NCBI GenBank assembly: GCA_029449235.1
Contig: JANATG010000003.1
Span: 2,170,001-2,234,000 of the forward strand
Direction: 5' to 3'
Source of the DNA: Linnemannia schmuckeri
Taxonomy: Eukaryota; Mortierellomycota; Mortierellomycetes; Mortierellales; Mortierellaceae
DNA length: 64,000 bases
Shown here: in pieces, positions 42,694-56,965 of the stretch
Layout of the letters: every line of letters begins with the position of its first letter
How positions within the stretch are numbered: the first letter of the stretch is position 1
Position numbers and translations under genes: made by a program
The notes under the pieces: generated by a model
What the model saw: the letters and a program-made list of their open reading frames with translations, nothing else
Databases searched by the model: none
Told to the model about the DNA's origin: nothing

Positions 42694-45600
42694 TTACGAC
42701 CAGTTGGCGGGATCATGGCCAAAGGCTGTTGACACGCCCTCGACCTTAACCAGCTGTGGATTGGACTCTCCTTCCGGCCCAGTTGGAGCGCGACCATAGC
42801 CAATCTGTTTTGTATCGTCAGGGCTCATCGAATTCTGCATGCGACCAAAGGGCGACATGTTTCCCTGCTGTTGCGACATTGCTCCTCCCGTTGACGATCC
42901 GTCTTGAAACGACGACAGTCTGCTCCGGGATCGCTGTGGTGATGATGGGCCAGCCGCTCCGTAAGGAAGCTGTGTCTGAACAGCTCCAGGCATGAACCGA
43001 GGACGTCCAGGCTGTCCGTTGTCCCCCTCTCTCGATCCATTAAACGCCTTGGAGGCCTGCTGCTGTTGAGGCGTCAGTGCCATGTTGTCGTAGTAAATGC
43101 CACCGTTGTTTTCACCCGCCATACTGTATCCGACCGACCCGACTCCCTGGTTGTCATTCGAGGACATTGAATGATGGGAACCTGTCATGGTCTGACCGCT
43201 CGCGCGATCAAAGGTATCCTCGCGGTTGTACCATTGTCCACCCGCACCATTGTTGGAAGGATCAGCAGTATTAGAGAGACCACGGGAGACCTGACGAGGT
43301 CGTTTACTGGGCGGGTTCAGTGGCTGACCGACGGATCCATGTCCATGGCGAGCCATGCCCTGCACCCCTTGCAACTGAGAATCCGTGTGCTGAGACATGG
43401 GCGAATGTGGCTCTGAAGGCGTCATCGATAGTGGCGGCGAAAAGTTTCCAGAGTTCATCCCTGACGAAGGGATACCGAACTGGCCTGCGTCAGCCTGGTA
43501 CATGTCCGAAACCCCATGAGACTTTGGCGCTCCTTGGTAATAGTAACCATCCTGCATGTTTGCGCCGTATCCACGTTTCTGTCCTGACAAGAGACCGGGT
43601 TGCAATCGCGTTTGTGACCCATCTACATTAATAGAAAATGAGGCCACAACAAAAGAGGGGTTAATGGTGAGAAATACAGAATGAACTGAAAAGAAAAAAG
43701 TAAGAGATGTATCCCTCCCCAACTTCTGCAGTAGTAAGACATGCTTACCATGGGTAGGGGTCAACAGAGGTGGGGAGGATTCGTTAGTATAAGGGCCCCC
43801 AAGCTGGAGTTGATGCTGACCTGGATGCAAGATGGGGTCCTGATACTTTTGCTGGACATGTGCATTGCCGTAGTACTGGTGTGGGCTCACTTGGTGGCCG
43901 TAGTATGCCGCATGATGGTTTCCTGCCCGAAGGTCGTTGACAGACGCACCTGTCGAAGGAATGCCGATGAGTCCACCTGCAGCCATGGATGATTGTACTC
44001 GGTATTCGAATGGCGATACCAGATTGGGGTCGTCATCTGATAATGGATTGATTCGACAAAGAGTTGATGGTTACTGACATGCTGTAGATGCCAATCCGCT
44101 TTTTTCTTTCTATTATTTGCGATCGCTCTGCTTGTAGTCTTACCTCCTGAAACAGAACCAGTGCTTCCATGAGGCGAACCATGCACGCTGTTAACACCAT
44201 GGCCTCTGAAAACGGAATGGTGCTGGTGCGAGTAGTAGTCTCCGTGAATTCCTTGATTAAAGTGGTGGTTAGAGTGGCGTGCTTTTGGAGACTCGGGATC
44301 GTGATATGAGCCGTGCTGTTGTTGCGACTGAGGGGTCCATCTCATGTCTGCTTTGGAAATTGAGAATAGGAAGGACGCTGTTAAATTACTGGCAAGAGCA
44401 CGTTTGGAGTTATAAGATATCGCTCGATCGCTTTCGAGAGAGCGCCCGACTTGTTACCTGAGGAAACCGCTGCAGTGTGTGGGTGTTGGTATAAGAATGC
44501 AGCGGGATCGTCCACAAGAAGAGGGTATAGGCCTTCCTCAATATTATGCGCCTTTGCGTGATGCATAGCTCTATCCAGGGGAATCCTATAGCATTGTTTT
44601 TGATATGCGTGTCACTTTGTTAACGTCAGTGAACCTTCAAAAGTCTCAAAAAAAATGTTGCGTGGTTGGCAAAAATAACGGACCAACTTACCAGACGCCC
44701 TTCAAATGCATTGCTCCGACCTTGACGACCACACGTCCTTTTTCGTTCTTCAGAATACCATCGCGCTTTCCGCGAGACATACCAACGACATTAAGCAGCT
44801 TGGTGCCATTGACCATATGGTTGTCTAGGTACAAGAACAAACGATTATTGTTACTCATGGTCAGTTTCACACCTAAATGTAACTGTAATTAATGTAAACA
44901 ACAGATTGAAAAAAAGATAGCAAAATAAGCAAGACATACCAGCACGGCGGGCAACACATACGCCTTTGACATCGACTTGATAGCAAAAGGTATGCTCGTC
45001 TTCCCAGATGGTGTTTGTAAGCCTGGTGCGGAGAGGAGGAAGATCGTGCTGAGGAATGGGAGCAGAAGGTGGTGGTGTGAGCGCAGCGAGATTGTCGTGA
45101 GAATGCCCATAAGCATGTCCTACAAGTCCACCTGTGTGAATTCGGTCATGATCGTAAGGGTCGTGCTGCTCTGGGTCTGGGTAGTAGTGACCTGGCGCAT
45201 AGTTGGACGTCTGAAACGACTGCTGTTGCTGCTCATGAGATACAAGATCGTTTGATGGAATTTGGCCGTGGTTGTAAGACGAGTGAGTATGGTGAACATG
45301 AATTTGCTGCTGTTGTTGCGACGGTTGCTGCTGCTGTTGTTGTTGTTGCTGAGGTTGTTGTTGTTGTTGCTGAGGTTGCTGCTGCTGCTGGTTATGGTGC
45401 GAATGAGGGTTGTGATGAAGATCCTCACGTGAAGTCGTGGTTGGACTTGTTCGAATTTGCAATTCTCCTTGTTGCTGAAGTGCTCCAGTGGCGATAGAAG
45501 ATGCCAAATGGTCGCCGCCTTGATGCGTTGGGGTGGGTAATCCAGAGGAGATCGCGTTGTTGCTCAAGCCTACCTCGCCAGCTAGATGACCGTGTGAGAG

Positions 45601-46230
45601 GGCAGACGGACCTGACATGCCAGTCAAGGATGCTGATGAAGGTTGATGTTGGTTTCCATTTGTGTTTCCGTTGTTGCTCTGGTTCGAAGGTGCGTGAAAG
45701 GCATGTTGGAAACCAATCTGTCGTGAAGAGGCGTCGGACGAATGAATATTCTGATCTCTGGACCATTCAAATCCCATAGGAATGGGTCCGACGGTCTGGT
45801 GCGCCTGTGGGTTGTTTCCTGTCCATGATGCGCTGTCCATGATGGGCGTGGGCGTGCTGTTGAGATGGAAGGGTTGAGGGTTGGAGGGTTGAACAGGCCA
45901 GAGAATAGAGTTCACAGGTGCCTGATCGGGAGTGGGAAGATGAGTCTGCTGGCGCGAAGACTGTTGCAGCGATTCGTGTCCGGCTGCGGTGACAGAGGGG
46001 CTGACGTGAAGGGGAAGACTCGGGAGGGGTCCTTGAAGCGCAGTCAGCGGGGACTCTGAGATGGATAAAAGCTCGAGCGTGGGAGTCGAGGGATTGTTGG
46101 AAGTATCGATAGGATGGCTTTGGATCGATGGATGGGATAGCCGTTGAAGATGTTGCAGGTTCAAGTGCAGCGGTGCTCGTTGCGGTAGATCAGGCTCTTG
46201 GTTCTGGAGAGTGGACCTGCTATAGTCCAT
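42694..46230 (-). CDS. APSES-domain transcription factor, StuA/EFG1 type (6 exons)
   Basis: Nuclear regulator of the Asm1-Phd1-Sok2-Efg1-StuA family, which controls hyphal morphogenesis and sporulation. Exons: 44940-46230, 44692-44824, 44458-44585, 44144-44347, 43749-44036 and 42694-43622. All are GT..AG with consistent phase, giving 990 aa. The APSES bHLH-like domain (about residues 402-510) crosses three exons: LTNTIWEDEHTFCYQVDVKG, then DNHMVNGTKLLNVVGMSRGK, GAMHLKGVWIPLDRA and AHNIEEGLYPLL. N-terminal to it is a long Ser/Pro/His-rich region with an extended Gln tract near residues 290-325. C-terminal to it are His/Ser/Gly-rich regions and a basic PSKRPR stretch that may be a nuclear localisation signal. 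The 126-nt intron 43623-43748 is in frame and stop-free. The 5' side faces about 17 kb of non-coding DNA. Confidence 0.94.
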
Positions 46231-49200
46231 GAACGAGGAGTTGTAGGAGGCTTTTTGTTTGGGAGTGTGTATCGTACTGACTTGAGGTTACTAGCTGAGT
46301 CAATAGAATGGAGCAGTATTCACGTCAAGTATTAGAAGTGGGTAAAGATAGGAAGAAAAAACAGGTGGAGGGAGCTGTGGCGTGGTGGCGGAACGCAGCG
46401 AATAAGAGACGATGAGGCGACTCAGGTACTATCAGCGATGGTTTCATTAATGTTTTTCAATTATCTGATGATTTTTTTTTGCCGCGCGCACACCGCGACT
46501 TGAAAAGACAAAAGAGGGGGATGCGTCAAAACAGAGCGACAATAAAAGTAAGGTTGATAGACAAGAGTGCAGCAAGAAGTACACGAAGGGTAGAGGACCA
46601 AGTGGTTGTTGGGTTTTGAAAGGGCGAGTACAGTGAGTGGTCCGTGAGGAAAACGGTAGAGGAAGGAAAGAGGGCGAAAAAGAAAAGATCGCTATTCGTG
46701 GACACAGCTCGACCTGTGCGTACCGTCTTTGTCATATATATATATATCATTCCCTCTTTTCTACTTTCTTCCCAGTTGACGGTAAAAGGCCCGTAGGGGC
46801 AATCGTGTTGTCTTGTCCCAAGGAGCAGTCCGCTATTTCATGCAGATAGATACGACCGCAGGGCACCTCCCATATCGGTTCATTGCCTACAACACCTCAG
46901 GATCGTTGCATCTCTCTCTCTCTCTCTCCCTTTTTCCCTCCCCTTCGTGTGGTCGGTAACCCTTTACGTAGTTGAGGTGTTATGAAAAGTTGTGAAAGGG
47001 CTGAATGAACAACATCGGCTTGTAAATACATTTGAATGCAGAGAGCAAGTGAACAAAAGACGAAGAAAAAAAGTCAATGAGCGGAGGAAGAGTGAATGGA
47101 GTGAAAGAGGAGTAAGAATGAGTGAAGGGCAGCTGTCAATAGGTTGCAAAAAAAGTGTCCTTTTCTTCTGGTCAGGAAAGCTGGACTGGACAGGAACGAT
47201 GCTCCGGTCGGGATGGAACGTGAACCATCGGACCTCATCGCAGCTGGTGACCGCATAGAGTCCGGGGTGGATAGGGAACGTGGAATCTCACGAGCGCTGA
47301 GTTGACACGAGACAAGAGATTCTCAAACAACGACACACCAAACTGAAGCCGACATAGTTGAGGTGGTATGAGGTTAAAGAAGTGGGACATGAAGAGGGAA
47401 GAGAGAGGGAAGGAGGAAACTGTCATCGCCATCGACCTGAGCTGAGCTGTGGCGTTTATGATTTGTTTGAGGGAAGGCGAGGCGAGGAGAGTTAGTTGAT
47501 TGACTTACCACTCGTTCCTTTTTTTGTGTGTTTTTAAGATTGTCGCTTGGAGATTACTTTGAGGTTGGCATTCGATCAGGAAGTGGAGCGAGGTGCAGAA
47601 GAAAATGAAGGTACAACGAAAGGAGGTCAGTGTGTGTATGTATGTAGTTGTTTGTTTCTGTTGTGGGAAGGTTCAGTGGCCTTGGCCTTGCAAGGGTAGT
47701 GCAGTGAAGCACTTGCAGCGAGTTGCAGTGAGCGAAGAGTCGGTCAGGGTACAGAAGTGGAGTTAAGGGATGGTAGGGAGGGGCGTACAATTGTACAGTG
47801 CCAAAACGAGCGAGGCTTGTGGGAGGGTATGTATGCAAGGGAAGGGAATGATGGGTGTGTGCAGTAAGTAGGGTTTGAGCGAGAGGGAGGGAGGAAAGGT
47901 ATGGAAGGAAGGACGAGGATGTTGATGCGAGGAATAACAAGCGAGAAGAGATGCAAGGGGAGAACGTATGGGGAAACAAAGAAAGGAAGAAGGGAGAAGT
48001 GGAAAGTGAAGAAAGGAGAGAAAAGAAAAGGACAAGAAAAGAGAGGATAACAAACACAAATGCATCGATGGGTACGATGGGAATGGATGGATATGGGTAA
48101 GATGCGCAATGGGTATGGGTGTACATCATGTTGGGTACGCTTGTTGAATGGTTACATCGCATCGACTACACACACTCTATCTCTCTTCTCTCTATACATT
48201 GTACACACGCACCCATGGAGCGCACAAAAAGAAAAGAAAGCCCAAAAACGGATGACAAGGCAAGGTGGATTGGGATGGTGTGTTTTGCATTCAATCAATC
48301 GCACTAAAACAAAAAACAAGGCAAATCCATGCATGGACTGCACCTTTTTTTTTTTTTGGCTGAGAAGTGCTTAACTGCGTACTGCCCACCTCCGTCGGAC
48401 ATCGTAACCCGAACTATCCCCTTTCTCTCCTCACTTCAATTTTCACTCTCATCGCTCAGCTGTCAGTTGCCTGTCAACTTGTACTCAGACTCGCATTCAA
48501 TTATCGTTGCCAATCCATTCCCGTACACAATGAAAGCAGGCAATGAATGAATGAACCAATGAAGAAAAGAAAAGGAGAGTGTGCGCTTCTGCTTTCTTCC
48601 CCTTACTCGTCTTTCCACTCCAACTTGCACTTCGGCCATAATCATTTAGGCTTGGCTTGGCTGTTCCCTTTTCTCTTTTTTTATCCACTGTCGCTCATTT
48701 TCCAATGGAGTCTTCTTCCTTCCCATTTTCCCAATGATCCCAAGACAAAGAAAGACCTACGAGAGAGGGCGCAACACAAAAAAAGAAATAAACCGTCCGT
48801 CCGTTGTGGTTTGCAGTATTTTTTGATTTTATTTTTTCCCTTCTCTGCCTCGGTTGCCACACAGCTGGCTGCTCTTGCTCATAATCATCATATCTCGATT
48901 TGTCTCGTTGTACTGTGAACATATATATTCTTTTTGCTGTCCTCTTCAACCCACCAACAACAATTGAACACCATTCCCACCTTCCCATTTTTTTTCTCGA
49001 TGTGAATGAATTAAATCAAGCAATAGCAAAGAAAGAAAAGTAAAAAGCTCAACTTTTTTGTCTCGTTTTCCTGCTCTCTCCGCCCAAAATCCATCCCATC
49101 CTATCCCATTTCATTCAGCCAACGAAAATCAATGAGAAAGAGAGAAAGGTATACACACCATGTATCCCTTCCTTATTCCTTTCATCGATGAACTGTGTGT

Positions 49201-52200
49201 GTAATTGTGTATGTCTCTCAAAGGCTCTGAATCCCGGAATGCAAATGACAGAGAAATAAAAAAAAAAAAAAAAAAAAGAAAAAAAAAACTCCAAGAAATA
49301 ATAAAAAAAAACAAGAGACCACTAGCGGATAGACAACACACACTTCATCCGCCAAAGGGAGCCAACCCGGGCTAAACAATCACAAATGGCAAATGCAACT
49401 CACAATACACACACATCCACACTCCCTTGCACAACAAAAACAACATAAAACAACAAACAAAGACCAATTGAAACGGAAACAACGCCATCAGGTCAAGTGG
49501 TGGTTATAGTGATCATGATGATGATAATAGCTCTCTTCATATCTTTTTCTCTCGTTTTTAAACTCTCGTTATTGTTGTTCTTCAAAGTGGCAGTGAGAAT
49601 AAAAGAGAAAGGCGCACGCGTGCATACTCAAGGAAGAAACCCCGAGTGGATGGATGGGCTGTAAATTACTGTATTCCTCCCATTTCCTATTCAATTGCCT
49701 CCTACTCATTCTTCTTCCCTTTTTTTCCCTCGTCTTTCCCACTTGCCCTGTCTCTCTTTCCAGCGGTTGTCCTCTGTTCCTTCCCTCTCTTTTTCAGATT
49801 CTCTTTCCATCCATCTCCTCTCACCTTCTTCCCAACCCGATCCCAGCCAGTCAGCCCAGTCGGTTTTCCTGTCACGGCCAACTCTTTTATTTCTTCTTAT
49901 CCCTCCGTCCCTTCCCATCATCCCATCTCACTTTTATATTTCTTTGTTGTTTTTTGTTGAATAATTATCGTCCCACATCTTTTTTTTTCATAAGATGTCT
50001 ATGCTTTTTTTCCATTGTGCCTTTGCACCCAATTCGACTCCAATCCTCTCTCTCTTTCTCCGTACTTCCTTCACTCTCCTTTTCCCTCTCTCTGTCTCTG
50101 TCTCTCTCCCTTTCCTTTTCTTTCTTTTGAGTTGTCTCGCTCTCTTTCTCACTTGTCCCACGATGGTCCCACTGTGCATTGTTCGATACCTCTTAAACTT
50201 CCATGGCCATCCAATTCGAGATTCACTTTGTCGATTTTTTTTGTTTACTATCTCGCCTTGCATCATCTTAAATGCTTCACCCATCCCCCTTACTTTTTTT
50301 TTGCGACCAAACCATCCGATCGTGTACCCTAAGTATAATAATAACGCATGTCTCTGTATCCCTTTCTATTCGTTTTTGTGCCCTGCCTGCTTCGTATGTT
50401 TCAGTTGCTTGCCTTATTTTCACACTCCATCGGGGTACACACTGGTACACACATCACCTTTTTTGGCCCTTGCCTAAACAAACTCTTCACTCGTACATTC
50501 CCCTCCGTCTCCTAACCGCGCGACCTCGATGGTCAAAAGTTGATTGGGAGGGTGGGGGATGCGGAAACGTGACAATAGTATAACTGGGTGAATGAGTCTC
50601 CATGGCCAGATATAAAATTACGAGCAAAGTAAACAGCAGGAGAAGAAGGGACATCACACGTAAAGCAAAAAATGTATATTCAAAGTAGGACAGAAAACAA
50701 TAGTTCATAGTTAGGACAGACAGGGTAAAGGAAAAAAAATAAAAAGAACAGATAGAAAAGGAGTGATCCACCAAACTCGCAGGCATGGACACGGCCGTGA
50801 GCAGTGGAAGAAAAAAAATAAAAATAAAAGGACCAAGCACAAACGAATAGTAGTAATGTTTGTTAAGCAAAGGCGCGCGGGGCGCGTATGAACGCATTTG
50901 TACGCCTAATTGTTCTCTGTGTTTGTGCGCAGAAAAAAGTTTCCAGCCCAAACTCGATTTTTTGGTTTTTTTTTTTTATGTGTATGCGTTTGTATGTATG
51001 CGTGTGTGCATGTCTGTTTTGTTTTTCTCCTGCAACGCATGTGCAAAGTTCCCAATTGCACGCATGAATATAGTCAAGGGGGAAGAGCAGGGGGACAAAG
51101 GGAAAGAAGAAAGGAGAGAGAAAGAGAGAAGAGGGAGGGAGGGACGGAAAGAGGAACGGGAAGTGGTTTCTCAACGGGAATTCCGAGGGGAAGGAGAGGA
51201 GGGGAGAGTGGGAGAGAAGAGCACAAAAAGACAAGCAGGGCAAGGGAGACGAGTAGGTGAAAGAAGGGGGCCAAAATAAACACCTTGACAAACTCGCTCG
51301 CTCCAAGCTGCATGTACCAACAACCCCTTTGGATAAATGCGCACCGAGGCCCATGCAGACACAGCAGCATCGCCATCATGCCTTTTTTTTTCCTCTGGAA
51401 GGTGTCGCTCTAATTCATTTTGGCTTACAACTTACCTTAGGTAGACGGTGGATCAGAAGGATGTGATGAAAGAGTTGGAGTTTTGAAGCGAGGTTCTATG
51501 CTATAAAGTATATCGATAAAATAAAAAGAACAAACAAATAAGACGTTAGCAATCCATTCCTTTTGTTTGCCCTTTCGACAGGGGGAAAAGTCAGGGTAAG
51601 TGCTTTTCGCACCCTTGCAAGGCGATGGACTGAAGACGAAGGACAAAGTGAATAAAAAGAAACGAACGAGGTGAAAGGACAAAGAGACGGGAAAGAGATA
51701 GAAAGAAAACGATTATGGCGATTTAATTTACAAGGCCGAAGAATAAACGAAGCAAAATGGGGCGAATGTTTGGACGGGTCAAGCTCAAAAGGCAAAGAAA
51801 GATCAGGAGAGAATGATAGAATATAGAAAAAGATATTGATAACGAGACTCAGGGAGGAGGAGGAAAGCACAGAAAAAGCGAGTCAGGTCCCACGGCAACG
51901 ACAACAACAGAGTAAGAACAGCTAGAGAAGAAACAGTACAATATAATGATAGAGATATGCGATTGTAAAAGAAAGAGAAAGAACGACACGAATGCGTGTA
52001 TATATTATGTCTCTGCCGGTGGGTGTCAGGGAGGATGGTAAAGGTGCTGTTTTGGGGCCAACACAGCGACAGAGATTGAACAAAATAGGCTGACTGGCTG
52101 AGAGGCACGCACATAGGTGGTCCAAGGCAGCCAAAACAAAGAGACAAAGAGACAGGTCTATGGATGACCGAGAAGGCAAAAAAAAACAACAAAATAACGC

Positions 52201-52568
52201 GGCTCGACGAGGCAGGTCAAGCTGGAACCAAGGAAAGGAGGATGTTCACTGCAACGTGCACAATGGAGAGAGTGAAGGAATAAAAAGGGACGGATAAACA
52301 CCACAAGAGAGCGTATGAGTCTTGTCGGGGTAACATTGCTGTTGTGGTGTATTAAGGGAGAGAGAGGAATGTGTGCGAGCAAGGCAAACTACACCGGGAA
52401 TATAATATACAGAAAAAAAGAGGAGAGGGCATGGACGATGTGAACAACAAAGAGACGCCGGGATGTTTGTACAAAAAGGAGGTCGAGGGACAAACGCGAT
52501 TGCTCTCATCAAACGGTCGAAGAACGGGCACCGGCATATTTAAGGATATGTCGTGGAGAAGGTAACCC

Positions 52569-52604
52569 GGAAAGGGAAAGGGAAAGGGAAAGGGAAAGGG
52601 AAAG
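52569..52604 (+). repeat. (GGAAAG)n hexamer repeat
   Basis: About six copies of a GGAAAG-type unit on a purine-only stretch. The reverse strand reads Phe/Pro periodically, which is an artefact. Confidence 0.85.
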
Positions 52605-53252
52605 AGTAAGAGAAAAGCTAGCGAGAGAAGGGAAACAATGGAAGAAAGGGACAACAAGGAAGGGTTCATTATTGAATAATGCTGTGTGTAGGATGCGTGT
52701 CGATTGAATGTATGCAGCCGCACGTTGGTGTATCATGTTCGTTTTTATGTCAGTCTGTACGTATATGTTATATGTGTGAAAAGTCTGTGTAGATGTCTGT
52801 ACGTCTGTGTATGTGTGTGTGTGTTTGCATCCAAACTACTGTGGGTATGCGGGGCGCGCATTTACGTTGTTGATGTTGTTATTGTATGAGTGTTTTGTTG
52901 TTTGCATTTTTGTTGACGCTCTCTCTCTTTTCTGACATAGTTTTCAAATTCTATGCAGAGATACACGTTGCCGTTGGCTAGAAGCGCGGGTTTGAGATCG
53001 CAAGGGAAGGAAGAACCAGAATGGAAAAACGGGCTGAGGGGGACAAAGAGAGTGTGCGGATAAAGAAAATCGACAGAAGAGTTGTGTTTGCTCGTGGGTA
53101 CTTGGTGACAGTGGGGGCAGCTGTTCTTTGTTGTCTGTTTACTTGTTTGTGGGTTTGTCAATAGGTTACGTACAAGAAGGAAGGAAGGAAGGAATGAAAG
53201 AAGGAGAAGAGAGGATGCGAGGAAGGAACGAACAAAGGAAGATTGGATAGAG

Positions 53253-53315
53253 GAAGGGATGGGAAGGGATGGGATGGGATGGGATGGGATGGGAAGGGAA
53301 GGGAAGGGAAGGGAG
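53253..53315 (+). repeat. (GGGAT)n / (GGGAA)n pentamer repeat
   Basis: About twelve pentamers that switch from GGGAT to GGGAA. G-triplet periodicity could support quadruplex formation. Confidence 0.85.
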
Positions 53316-53522
53316 AGAGAAGGGAGAAAGAAAGGCAGCGAAGGAGAAGGGAAGGAATAGATGATTGATGGATCGCTAAATGGGTGAAGGAAAGAGAGAT
53401 AGTGAGTGAGAGGATAGAGAGAGAGATGTGAAGGAAGAAAGGAAGAGAAAGAAAAAAGGAAAGGAATGAAACGAATAATGCAAAAAAAAAAAAAAAAAAA
53501 GGCAAGCAAAGAGAAAGTAAAC

Positions 53523-53558
<36 letters not shown>

Positions 53559-55058
53559 AGAAAGAGAAAGAGAAAAGGAGAGTTGGGATGGGCCAAAAAA
53601 AGATCGCAAGACAAAAGAGAGCCAGAACAGAGAGGATAGATAAAGGGACGAAAAGAGAGAAGAGGAGCAGTTGAATGGTACCCACGGACCGAAAAGATCG
53701 ATGGGTTGACGATAGCAAACGCTTGAAGGTGCAATATAAAAAGAAATACGCGTACAGAAACGAGCACGATGCGAGAAAGATAGAAAGAACGATCGATACC
53801 ATGCAAAGCAGAGACAAATGCGGCAGTTGAACAGAGAAGCGACAGAGATGAGAGAGAGAAAGGATGGAGGGAAGGAGGGAGAGTAAGAAGGAGGAACGGA
53901 AGGGGAGGAGAGAGAGGAGAGATAAGTAGAAAGAGAGAAAGAGATAGAAAAGGGCCAAGGGGTGAAATGAATTTTTGGATGGATTGATGAGATACAGACA
54001 GTACTTAAAAGGCGAAGATGATTGAAATGGGTAAACGGAGGGACGAGAACGATGGAGAGTAAAGAGGGAGAGAGAATAAGAAAGAAGAGAAAGAGGTGGA
54101 AGAACAGAGATGATATCGAAAAGAGGGAACAGAGAAGGGAGGAGAACTATGACGATAGAGAGACTGACTAGAACTGGCTGTTGTGTTTTTTTGTTGTTTT
54201 GTATATGGTACGAAGAGGGTATGAGTGGTAAAGAGCAAAGAGACAAAAAGAGAAGAGAGAAATAAAAAGGAATAGGGACAGAGAAAGAGAGAAGAAGAAA
54301 AGAGAGAAGGAGAGAGTGAGGGAGGAAAGGGAGGATGGTGAAAAAGGTCGCATCTTTTTATAGTTCCCCAGGCCATGGTCGCTTGCAGCTATATTATTCT
54401 TTGACTGGCAACAATGGGGCGGAGAGAGTACTGTAACAACTGTACACTGTAACTCGACACGATGGGACATGAGGAACATTTACCAAAGGTTCTAATTCTA
54501 TTGCTCAACAAAATAAATTTATGTTTTAATTATCCCGCGACATCCTCCTCTCTATTTGTGTCCTCCTTCCTTCGCTTCCCTTTCCTTGTCGTTTTGCGAA
54601 CACCACCTTCTGCTTTCCTTGTTTTATTTCTCTGCTTGCACCTTGCTGGCTCGCCTGGTGTTCGTTGAGGTTGAAGTGGTTAGAAAAGTCTTAGGTCCGC
54701 ACAACCAGGAGTTATACAATGTGCTACTCAACTTTTCGGAGAATATTCATATACAAAAAACAGTCAAAAGGCATTTGTTTGTCTTTGTTGTTGAAGTAGG
54801 CAGAAGGAGAATGCACAGGCGCGGACAAGGAACGCACTTTTACCAAAGCATGCCTCTCATTCTCTCTCTCTCTTTCTCAAGTCTCTCACGACGTAACGCG
54901 ACGCAACTCGACAGATGAAAAGAATATGATCGCTGCGAGATGCAGGGTCGAATGAACAATTGCAACTATCCTGTCCTTTTTTTTGGTATCTGTGAATACA
55001 TATGTTCTGTGAGCGATGCACTTACGACTTCACATTGCTAGGCGATACAACTAAAAAT

Positions 55059-55092
<34 letters not shown>

Positions 55093-56887
55093 CGACCATG
55101 CAAACGAAAGGTATCCCTTGCGTTGGGTGTGAAATAAGCATAAACACATACCGCGGCATATCATCCACCCCTTGTAGTATTCCGACGGAAGGCTACCAAA
55201 CACTTTTGAGAGAGTGCAACAAGCTAGGACAGGGGATCACTTGCTTGCCTTGTTATCTCTGTGGCCAAGGCAATATTTCTGTTATTACTGTTACTGTTCT
55301 GCTTGTTGCTGTACTTGTTGCTCGGAGAGCCAGGAGATAACTGGGGCCCGTATGCCATCCATCCATTGATCCCTTCCTCAAGAAAAAGAAGAGAATAACG
55401 CATGGAAGGAACACCTCCTTTGTTCCTTTAATCCTTTAATATGGTTGTGCAAATGAGGTATCTTTTTTTTTTCTTTTTCCAAGTGATACGCCAAGGATGC
55501 ATATTTCGAATACAATTCACTCCTACGTACATACCATTGAATGCCAACGCAAAAGAGAGCGAGAGCGAGAGATTTAAGATTGTATGCAAGAAAACAAAGA
55601 GAGGTTAATGCTGGAGAAACCCAACAACAAAAAGGAAAGAAAGGGGGTGTCTGTGTATGGAAGGGGGGGAGGAGGGGAAAAGGACAGATGGGCAAACGAA
55701 GGAACGGATGGATAGGTGAAGGGGGACGATGGAGGCACAAGAGAATGACAAGTGGAAGGGCAAGGGAAGGGAGACAGAGAGAGAAGGAGAAAGAGAGATA
55801 GAAGGAGATAGGATAACGAGGCAAAACCGACAAAGGAAGAGACGAAGCACACGGTGATAGGGATGGCCCATAGCAGCAGGATGGCATTTTGGATGTGATG
55901 CGTTGGCATTGAAGTGTTCCAATATGCCCACTTGCCATCAACAAAAACCCCATGGTGTACAAAAGCGGACAGGCCGTAATGACCGATGGCTGGAATGCAA
56001 AATAACCATTTTTTTTTTTGGCCGCGGGTCCACTCCCTTTTTTTCTTATTACGATTCCGCTATTGCTGTGCGATTGTCCACTTTTTCAGCTTTTTTCTTT
56101 TCTCTTATATGTCGAAGCCTGGACTCGCTCTCCACCCATTACCCCCTCCCCCTTTTTTTTCGTCGAGAAGCCAAAAAAAAAAAATGCACAAAGCGCGACA
56201 TAGAATGCCATCAGCAGCACATCAAACAGATTTGCTCTTTCTTTTTACCTTTTTTTTTTTCTTGATCGACAGAGAGAAGCATAACAAACAAAACAGCACG
56301 CAAAAGGGGCAAGAGAGTGAACATGATGGAGAGCAAGCAAAAGAAAAAAAAAAGCAACCCACAAACAAACAAATGGAAATAAGTATAAAAATAAAAGATC
56401 GAAGCAAAGGGCAATCGACACTGAGCAAGGAAGAGGAGAGACTAAAAGGGAGTGAAAGAGGGATGAGAAAGAGAGAAAAAAAACCAGCAAGGGTACGAAA
56501 GACGAAAGAGAGAACGTGCTTGAGGATGGGATCTACTCTTCAGGCTCCGTCCAACTGTCCAATACCCAACTGATCCAGCGAGTTGAAGTAGAGAGAGTTG
56601 GATCCAGTACACCCGTGCGCAGGAGCCACAGAGTAAAAAAAACTAAAATGGCAAGGCCAGAGATAGCCATTAATGATAATAGAGGCGGCGTTTGTGAGGA
56701 AGGCAGAGGGCTACTTACCGATGGAAGAAAAACATGGACGCCGACAGGAAAGAATATAAAGTTGCCCTCCGACGCGCCCAAACTTAAGGCCATTTTTTGT
56801 CCGCAGACAAGGTTGAGCGGAATGCAGGGTAACACTGCTGGACGCACGAGAGGAAAGAAAATAAGAACAGGAAAAAAAGAGCTATGT

Positions 56888-56965
56888 GCCTGTGCCTCTG
56901 CTTATGCTTATGCTCATGCTTCTGCGTCTGCGTTTGCGTCCGCGTCTTGCGCCTTGCGTATGCTT
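56888..56965 (+). repeat. Degenerate hexamer repeat (GCTTMT / GCGTYT type)
   Basis: Imperfect six-base periodicity gives alternating Ala-Ser/Ala-Tyr codons in one frame. The surrounding 269-codon frame shows no other protein character, so I treat it as non-coding. Confidence 0.6.

Noticed and set aside
47554..48162. 202-codon minus-strand frame, Ser/His/Leu/Pro-rich
   Set aside because: Low-complexity pyrimidine DNA with comparable frames in the other two phases.
52862..54246. 314- and 362-codon minus-strand frames resembling membrane proteins
   Set aside because: Phe/Leu/Ser runs come from poly(A) and purine-rich repeats on the plus strand. Overlapping frames look equally hydrophobic.
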